A stretch of 9,567 nt of DNA from Candidatus Hydrogenedentota bacterium (GTDB lineage: Bacteria; Hydrogenedentota; Hydrogenedentia; Hydrogenedentales; SLHB01): contig JAPLKX010000347.1 in NCBI GenBank assembly GCA_026387845.1, positions 1 through 9,567 of the forward strand. Reading direction: 5' to 3'. How positions within the stretch are numbered: position 1 is the first letter of the stretch; each line of letters opens with the position of its first letter. Made by a program: the position numbers and the translations under genes. The notes beneath the pieces are model-generated. The model was not told the origin of the DNA. It saw only the letters and a program-made list of their open reading frames with translations, and did not search any database. Shown piece by piece: positions 6,478 through 9,567 of the stretch.

Positions 6478-6505
6478 CTGTAGACTGTAGGCCGTAGACC
6501 GTAGG
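6478..6505 (+). repeat. Four-unit heptamer tandem repeat after the PPK2 stop
   Basis: Consecutive heptamers read CTGTAGA, CTGTAGG, CCGTAGA, CCGTAGG, starting one base past the PPK2 stop codon. They alternate regularly, so the array can also be read as a 14-base unit duplicated once. Confidence 0.7.
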
Positions 6506-6548
6506 AAAACCAGCCTTGAGGTGTCTATCTGCGGCTGTCCCAAGAGAG

Positions 6549-6607
6549 CCACTTGTCTCGATCATCCCTCGAGAGACAAGAACGCCTGCGCCTTTAAAGA
6601 CAAGTGG
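6549..6607. repeat. Overlapping inverted repeats at the hicB 3' end
   Basis: CCACTTGTCT (6549-6558) is the exact reverse complement of AGACAAGTGG (6598-6607), and CTTGTCTC (6552-6559) is also the reverse complement of GAGACAAG (6573-6580). The pairings exclude each other. The right arm covers the last codons and stop of the hicB-like gene. It could be the end of a small mobile repeat or the 3' structure of either converging transcript; neither T-rich tail is good. Confidence 0.5.
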
Positions 6608-6779
6608 TTTCCAACTGCGGCTCTCCGTCCTCGAGCAGCATCGTGACCACCTCTTCAAGATTTTTGCGCAGTTCGTCCAGGCTTTCACCTTGGCTGTGGG
6701 CGCCTGCAAAACCCGGAATATAACCTACATACAGGCCCGTATCGGGACACCGTTCGACCACGGCCGTAAATGTGCGCAT
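6594..6779 (-). CDS. HicB-like antitoxin, short and without a visible HicA
   Basis: A 61-residue protein of the HicB family, whose N-terminal partial RNase H-like fold neutralises the HicA mRNA interferase in type II toxin-antitoxin pairs. The visible signature is FTAVVERCPDTGLYVGYIPG (4-23), then GAHSQGESLDELRKNLEEVVTMLLEDGEP (26-54). Family members usually continue a little with a strand and sometimes a DNA-binding domain; here the protein stops after QLETTCL inside an inverted repeat. No HicA-like frame (about 60-80 residues with the GSH motif) is found on either side, so it is solitary or an orphan. An upstream start at 6833 is open, but AGAAAGGG eight bases before the ATG at 6779, and a promoter-like box lying inside the longer frame, favour 6779. 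It converges on the PPK2 gene. Confidence 0.8.
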   Translation of the reverse strand: MRTFTAVVERCPDTGLYVGYIPGFAGAHSQGESLDELRKNLEEVVTMLLEDGEPQLETTCL

Positions 6780-6787
6780 CAGTAAAA

Positions 6788-6795
6788 CCCTTTCT
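6788..6795 (-). promoter_or_regulatory. Ribosome binding site that fixes the hicB-like start
   Basis: AGAAAGGG on the minus strand lies eight bases before the ATG at 6779 and selects the 61-residue product over the 79-residue reading from 6833. Confidence 0.5.
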
Positions 6796-6817
6796 GTGCA
6801 AATGCCGCCACAGAGCC

Positions 6818-6823
6818 AGTATA
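6818..6823 (-). promoter_or_regulatory. Extended -10 promoter element for the hicB-like gene
   Basis: The minus strand reads TGGTATACT: a TATACT -10 box with the TGn extension, 38 bases before the ATG at 6779. A partial -35, TTGTCG, lies 19 bases further up. An extended -10 often tolerates a weak -35. Confidence 0.4.
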
Positions 6824-6876
6824 CCACCGCCAACGGGCGCTACGACAAAACGGCTGGCCGAGTTCGCCCGACAATC

Positions 6877-6894
6877 TCTCGCAAAGACGCCAAG
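6877..6894 (+). repeat. Dispersed 18-base repeat, copy beside the PH-gene stop
   Basis: TCTCGCAAAGACGCCAAG matches, with one mismatch, the reverse complement of 7547-7564, and partly the block at 7583-7600. It lies three bases beyond the stop of the PH-domain gene. Confidence 0.6.
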
Positions 6895-6897
6895 CTT

Positions 6898-7464
6898 CTA
6901 CTCACTCGGAGTTGCGGGGCGTGGGCTTAAGTTGAAGGTTTTGGTTGCGCAGGCGATGAACTCGTCGCGGGCGTCGGGGGAGATGAGGAAGGGTCCTTGG
7001 TGGGCTGTGTGGATGAGGACAAGTGAGTCGTTTGTTACGTAGCCGTGGAAGTCGTATAAGTCGGGGTTCCAGAACCAGCCCCAGCTTCCGAAGAGGCCTC
7101 CAACGCCCACCACACGCATACGTTCGTGGAAGCGTTCGCGGCCGGCCGGCTCGACGGACTGGATTTCTTGCGCCGGCAACAGGATGGACTTCCCGTTCCG
7201 CCTGACTATGCTTATGCCGTCGCGGTCGATCCGGCAGCCTTTGGGAGCGTATCTCGCCACGGCGTAAAGGAATCCCGAGATGATTGCCGCGATGCTTATG
7301 ACCAGTATCAGCATCAGCTTTGCCGCGCGGTCGCCTGACGCGATGGCCACGACGGTCGCGAGGCCTATTAAGGCCAAAAGCACGGCGGCGATAAAGACAA
7401 TCGCGGCGAGCGTCCCACGGCGGTCTCTGCGGCTCAAAGTGCAGGGAAAGAATCGGCCGTCCAT
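6898..7464 (-). CDS. Two-TM membrane protein with bacterial PH domain
   Basis: A 188-residue protein. Two membrane spans occupy roughly residues 18-43 and 49-71 after a basic N-terminus (RRDRRG), and a soluble part runs from 72 to about 178. That part resembles the small bacterial PH-like domains found after paired membrane helices: DRDGISIVRRNGKSILLPAQEIQSVE (80-105), the glycine/aromatic stretch VGVGGLFGSWGWFW (119-132), then HGYVTNDSLVLI (140-151) and FLISPDARDEFI (159-170). Such proteins are mostly uncharacterised; a ligand cannot be inferred. A start at 7485 is possible, but AAGGAGG lies five bases before the ATG at 7464. The gene is bracketed by inverted copies of an 18-base repeat (6877-6894 and 7547-7564). 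It has no clear operon partner: gaps of 118 bases to hicB and 144 to the methyltransferase. Confidence 0.8.
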   Translation of the reverse strand: MDGRFFPCTLSRRDRRGTLAAIVFIAAVLLALIGLATVVAIASGDRAAKLMLILVISIAAIISGFLYAVARYAPKGCRIDRDGISIVRRNGKSILLPAQEIQSVEPAGRERFHERMRVVGVGGLFGSWGWFWNPDLYDFHGYVTNDSLVLIHTAHQGPFLISPDARDEFIACATKTFNLSPRPATPSE

Positions 7465-7469
7465 CAGGG

Positions 7470-7476
7470 CCTCCTT
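7470..7476 (-). promoter_or_regulatory. Ribosome binding site that fixes the PH-protein start
   Basis: AAGGAGG on the minus strand lies five bases before the ATG at 7464; the in-frame ATG at 7485 has no such site. Confidence 0.65.
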
Positions 7477-7521
7477 CGCTGTCATTCTTTCAATCCCCCG
7501 TGAAAAGCTAGTTGGCTGCTT

Positions 7522-7527
7522 ATTCTA
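7522..7527 (-). promoter_or_regulatory. Candidate -10 box for the PH-domain gene
   Basis: TAGAAT on the minus strand matches the -10 consensus at five of six positions and lies 57 bases before the ATG at 7464. No matching -35 is seen. Confidence 0.3.
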
Positions 7528-7546
7528 ACACAAGGATTCTTCGCGT

Positions 7547-7600
7547 CTTGGCGCCTTTGCGAGAACATCAACGATCTCGCCAAGCCGCAAAGGCGCCAAG
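7547..7600. repeat. Inverted repeat of the 18-base dispersed sequence
   Basis: CTTGGCGCCTTTGCG (7547-7561) and CGCAAAGGCGCCAAG (7586-7600) are exact reverse complements over 15 bases, enclosing 24 bases. The left block with its next bases (7547-7564) is the inverted match of 6877-6894. Confidence 0.75.
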
Positions 7601-7608
7601 TGCGGCTT
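7582..7608 (-). terminator. Hairpin after the methyltransferase stop, possible terminator
   Basis: An eight-pair perfect stem, AAGCCGCA/TGCGGCTT (7582-7589 with 7601-7608), has an 11-base loop that itself contains GGCGCC. It starts directly after the TAA on the minus strand. There is no T run on that side (TTTT is on the plus-strand side), and the stem competes with the 15-base repeat, so its role is uncertain. Confidence 0.4.
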
Positions 7609-8553
7609 TTATCGGGACGATGGGGGTGTGGTGGCGTCGAGGATTTGTTGGAGGAGCGATTTGATCTGGCGCATGGTGGGTTCGGGTGGGTCGCCTTGAG
7701 CGAGGTATGCGGCGAGGACGTCTTTTGCCGGGAGTGGGAAGCCGAGTGCGAGGAGGTGTTGGGCGGATTCGAGGTAGAAGGCGGAGGCGCGGGGATAGTG
7801 TTGGACGACGAAGGTGAGGATGGCGCTGAATGCGGGGCCGACGTTGAACTTGGCGAACTCTTCGAGCATGAGTGCGTAGGCGTCGAGTTCGCGTTTGGTT
7901 TCGCGGTCGAGGGATTCGGGAGAAAGGACGCCGGCGTAGAGGTCGATGACGGAGACGTTTTGTGTGATGACTTCGACGACGTCGGGGCGGCGGTCGTTTT
8001 TGCAGTTTGTAAGGACGTAGTTGTGCCCGAGGAGCCAGTCGGTGGGGCCGGGTTCGACGGCTTGGTCGATGGCGAAGTACATCTGCATGAAGAACCGTTC
8101 GAGGTTTGGTTTTTGGAGGAGGCCGGGGTAGACGAAGGTGTGTCGCTGGATGCCGTAGCCCATGTCGATTTCCTGGGCGGGGACGCTGAAAAAGAGCTGG
8201 CGGCCGAGTTTAAGTACGCGCCGGATTTCGTAGAATAGCCTGTGGGGATTGGTGAGGTGCTCGAAGACTTCGTAGCAGTAGACGGCGTCGAAGAAATCGG
8301 TTTCGAAGGGGAGGGGTTCTTCGCTGATGTCGAGGTGGAAGACGTTGGCAAACCCGAGTTTTTTGGCATTCTCGACGAGGTCAAGTCCGCAGTCGACGCC
8401 GTAGACGTCGTTGGACCGTGCGGCGAGGGCCTTCATGAGGTCGCAGGAGCCGAACCCGATTTCGAGGACTTTGCAGCCGGTGACCAGTGGAAGTACGCCT
8501 TTTCCTTTGCCGGCTGGGCTGTAGTGTTCGTAGACGTCTTTGCCTAGCGTCAT
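7609..8553 (-). CDS. SAM-dependent class I methyltransferase with helical C-terminal part
   Basis: A 314-residue protein. Residues 27-125 form a class I (Rossmann-fold) methyltransferase core of the Methyltransf_11 type: motif I CKVLEIGFGSCDLM (27-40) for SAM binding, acidic post-I YGVDCGLDLVENAKKLG (51-67), HLDISEEPLPFETDFFDAVYCYEVFEHL (73-100) and the FFSVP strand (121-125). The substrate is not evident; VFEHLTNPHRLFYEIRRVLKLG is shared by ubiquinone-biosynthesis-like and sugar/lipid methyltransferases. The remaining 150 residues are mainly helical (FAKFNVGPAFSAILTFVVQ; AFYLESAQHLLALGFPLPAK), possibly TPR-like. The frame stays open to 8805, but that extension translates a GGGAC tandem repeat and an inverted repeat, so it is not coding. 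GGAGG four bases before the ATG at 8553 supports this start. Neighbours give no pathway. Confidence 0.85.
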   Translation of the reverse strand: MTLGKDVYEHYSPAGKGKGVLPLVTGCKVLEIGFGSCDLMKALAARSNDVYGVDCGLDLVENAKKLGFANVFHLDISEEPLPFETDFFDAVYCYEVFEHLTNPHRLFYEIRRVLKLGRQLFFSVPAQEIDMGYGIQRHTFVYPGLLQKPNLERFFMQMYFAIDQAVEPGPTDWLLGHNYVLTNCKNDRRPDVVEVITQNVSVIDLYAGVLSPESLDRETKRELDAYALMLEEFAKFNVGPAFSAILTFVVQHYPRASAFYLESAQHLLALGFPLPAKDVLAAYLAQGDPPEPTMRQIKSLLQQILDATTPPSSR

Positions 8554-8617
8554 GGGACCTCCGGGAAGAGGGTTGCAGGGAAAATTTAGCAGAACGGCGG
8601 TGGGAAAAACAGCCGGT

Positions 8618-8653
8618 GGGACGAGAGGGACAAAAGGGACGGAAGGGACATAA
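8618..8653 (+). repeat. Four-unit nonamer tandem repeat, GGGAC-purine
   Basis: GGGAC recurs at exactly nine-base spacing at 8618, 8627, 8636 and 8645, with intervening purine-rich tetramers (GAGA, AAAA, GGAA, ATAA). It lies in the leader region 65 bases upstream of the methyltransferase start. Confidence 0.75.
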
Positions 8654-8698
8654 AAAATGCGGAACGCCCCAACGAAGAGCACTGAAGTGTGACGCAAC

Positions 8699-8754
8699 AA
8701 GTGGGACACTCCCCACAACGCGCGCCGAAGACGGCGTGGCCGGGGGGCGTCCCA
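8699..8754. repeat. GTGGGACAC/GTCCCA inverted-repeat element, intergenic copy
   Basis: AAGTGGGACACTCCCCAC (8699-8716) and CCGGGGGGCGTCCCA (8740-8754) are the same two blocks as in the PPK2 gene. The outer arms pair, with one mismatch and one wobble. The 23-base centre holds a further hairpin, CGCCG-AAGA-CGGCG (8723-8736). The element lies between the ankyrin and methyltransferase genes. Confidence 0.75.
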
Positions 8755-8761
8755 ACGAGAA

Positions 8762-8816
8762 ATAATTTGCCGGCCGCGGCGTTGCAGTCTTGCGGGCGAC
8801 TGCATCGGCGGCCGGC
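8762..8816 (-). terminator. Probable intrinsic terminator of the ankyrin gene
   Basis: A long interrupted hairpin: outer stem GCCGGCCGC/GCGGCCGGC (8769-8777 with 8808-8816, nine pairs), a small unpaired section, and inner stem TGCAGTC/GACTGCA (8783-8789 with 8798-8804, seven pairs) around an eight-base loop. On the minus strand it starts 22 bases after the ankyrin stop and is followed by AAATTATTT. Confidence 0.55.
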
Positions 8817-8838
8817 TATAACGGGCGTGAGCGGGCTA

Positions 8839-9366
8839 TCAGAATTGACTCACGCCACGGGCGCGGGCGAAGATATCGAGGATCTGGATGTTACCCATGA
8901 TTCTGGCGAGGTCGGCGGGGCTGAGGTAGTCGAGGAACTCGCTGAGGTAATCGGGGTCCGCGCCGTTTTCGAGCAGGGCGTCGGTGATGTGGGCGTGCCC
9001 GATCATCGAGGTCCAGTGGAGCGGGGTGAGGCCGAACACGTCAGCGGCGTTTGGGTCAGCGCCGTTTTGGAGTAGCAGGGCCACGACTTTCTCGTGGCCC
9101 TGCCTTGCAGCTTTGTGCAGGGGGGCTTCGCCATATTTGTCCCGGGCGTTGGGATCTGAGCCGTCGTTGAGGATAACGCTGACGGCTTCGGGCAGGCCGA
9201 TGTAGGCGGCCTTATGGAGGGTACTTGAACCGCTGAGCGAGACGCTGCGATCTTCCGCCTCCCTTCGAAGGAGTACTTCGGTCAGTGCCATATGGCAACA
9301 GCTTGTGACGCGGGCTAGGGGCGTCAAGCCCTGATCATCTACTGTACGCAGCCAATCTCGTTCCAT
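8839..9366 (-). CDS. Ankyrin-repeat protein
   Basis: A 175-residue protein made almost wholly of ankyrin repeats, a protein-binding scaffold. Repeats begin near residue 11 (DQGLTPLARVTSCCHMALTEVLL, divergent), 46 (GSSTLHKAAYIGLPEAVSVIL), 79 (GEAPLHKAARQGHEKVVALLLQNGADPN) and 112 (GLTPLHWTSMIGHAHITDALLENGADPD), followed by a degenerate capping repeat (SPADLARIMGNIQILDIF, 149-166). There is no signal peptide or membrane span. Its partner cannot be predicted. The ATG at 9366 is chosen for AGGAGGG seven bases upstream. However, the frame is open to a TTG at 9468 with an ATG at 9441, and the extra residues (LIQEVQEVVQEGLA) look helical and could complete the first repeat, so a 200-residue form from 9441 is possible. 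A terminator-like hairpin follows the stop. Confidence 0.88.
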   Translation of the reverse strand: MERDWLRTVDDQGLTPLARVTSCCHMALTEVLLRREAEDRSVSLSGSSTLHKAAYIGLPEAVSVILNDGSDPNARDKYGEAPLHKAARQGHEKVVALLLQNGADPNAADVFGLTPLHWTSMIGHAHITDALLENGADPDYLSEFLDYLSPADLARIMGNIQILDIFARARGVSQF

Positions 9367-9373
9367 GGCTAAA

Positions 9374-9380
9374 CCCTCCT
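9374..9380 (-). promoter_or_regulatory. Ribosome binding site supporting the ankyrin start at 9366
   Basis: AGGAGGG on the minus strand lies seven bases before the ATG at 9366. It could also arise by chance from Gln-Glu-Gly codons if translation begins at 9441, so it does not fully settle the start. Confidence 0.5.
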
Positions 9381-9495
9381 GCACAACTTCCTGAACCTCT
9401 TGAATCAACTGTCGGTTGGGGAAGAGCAAGATGCTTGCCATTGGCACGGGGCTATCCTGGAGTGCCAAAAATCGTCAGTATTTGACCTTTTTCGC

Positions 9496-9501
9496 ATTGT
9501 A
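9496..9501 (-). promoter_or_regulatory. Candidate -10 box for the ankyrin gene
   Basis: TACAAT on the minus strand matches the -10 consensus at five of six positions and lies upstream of all candidate starts. No clear -35 is present. The bases from about 9469 to the window end hold no gene that I can see. Confidence 0.3.
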
Positions 9502-9567
9502 AAGTGCTAGATGTGATCAAGAGTGGAGGGGTGAGGCGGGATGGGAAATGGCGGGGGTTGTCAGACG

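Noticed and set aside
7482..8384. Minus-strand 300-residue Ser/Pro/Thr-rich frame
   Set aside because: It is an out-of-frame shadow of the methyltransferase with low-complexity composition.
7600..8547. Plus-strand Gly/Glu/Val/Asp-rich frames (7600-8238 and 8242-8547)
   Set aside because: They are the antisense of the methyltransferase, whose motifs are clear on the minus strand.
8554..8805. N-terminal extension of the methyltransferase frame to 398 residues
   Set aside because: It translates the nonamer array and the inverted-repeat element (low-complexity VPxVPFVP-like sequence) and lacks a ribosome binding site; the ATG at 8553 has one.
6594..9366. The minus-strand genes as one co-transcribed defence or signalling island
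   Set aside because: Gaps of 118-285 bases contain hairpins and separate promoter-like boxes, and HicB, PH, methyltransferase and ankyrin genes share no known system; nothing beyond proximity supports joint function.
1..9567. CRISPR array, tRNA, rRNA or insertion sequence
   Set aside because: No regular direct repeats with unique spacers, no cloverleaf or rRNA-like stretches, and no transposase frame were seen; the only repeats are short hairpins and four-unit tandem arrays.

Overview
The window is about 9.6 kb of GC-rich bacterial chromosome. The codon-level signals are ordinary and Shine-Dalgarno sites precede most genes. There are no rRNA, tRNA, CRISPR or transposase genes. The gene content (a secreted neutral-ceramidase-like hydrolase, a large unrecognised polytopic membrane protein, a fused-domain polyphosphate kinase 2) and the many small GC-rich intergenic repeats suggest an environmental bacterium, perhaps of the Planctomycetes/Verrucomicrobia/Lentisphaerae or Hydrogenedentota type. 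That placement is an inference from style only; no marker gene is present.

Layout, left to right. 2-577 (+): the 3' end of an unrecognised gene cut by the window edge. 741-2048 (+): exported neutral/alkaline ceramidase-domain protein, with a copy of one inverted-repeat/terminator element on each side. 2195-4060 (-): convergent 621-residue multi-spanning membrane protein with a soluble C-terminal domain. 4061-4575: a 515-base gene-free stretch with an AT-rich part and a heptamer tandem repeat. 4576-4875 (+): HU-family DNA-binding protein, ended by a strong terminator. 5004-6476 (+): two-domain PPK2 (polyphosphate:AMP phosphotransferase type), whose interdomain linker contains a repeat also found intergenically at 8699-8754. 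The remaining genes are all on the minus strand: HicB-like antitoxin without a visible toxin (6594-6779), two-TM bacterial PH-domain protein (6898-7464), SAM-dependent methyltransferase (7609-8553) and ankyrin-repeat protein (8839-9366).

The genes do not form one pathway. Hairpins and gaps of 118-285 bases between neighbours suggest mostly single-gene transcripts. The most notable material is the small repeats: a nested-palindrome element flanking the ceramidase gene, a GTGGGAC/GTCCCA element that entered the PPK2 coding sequence, 18-base inverted copies on both sides of the PH-domain gene, and three short tandem repeats of four units each (7, 7 and 9 bases). I see no clear evidence of a new defence or biosynthetic system.
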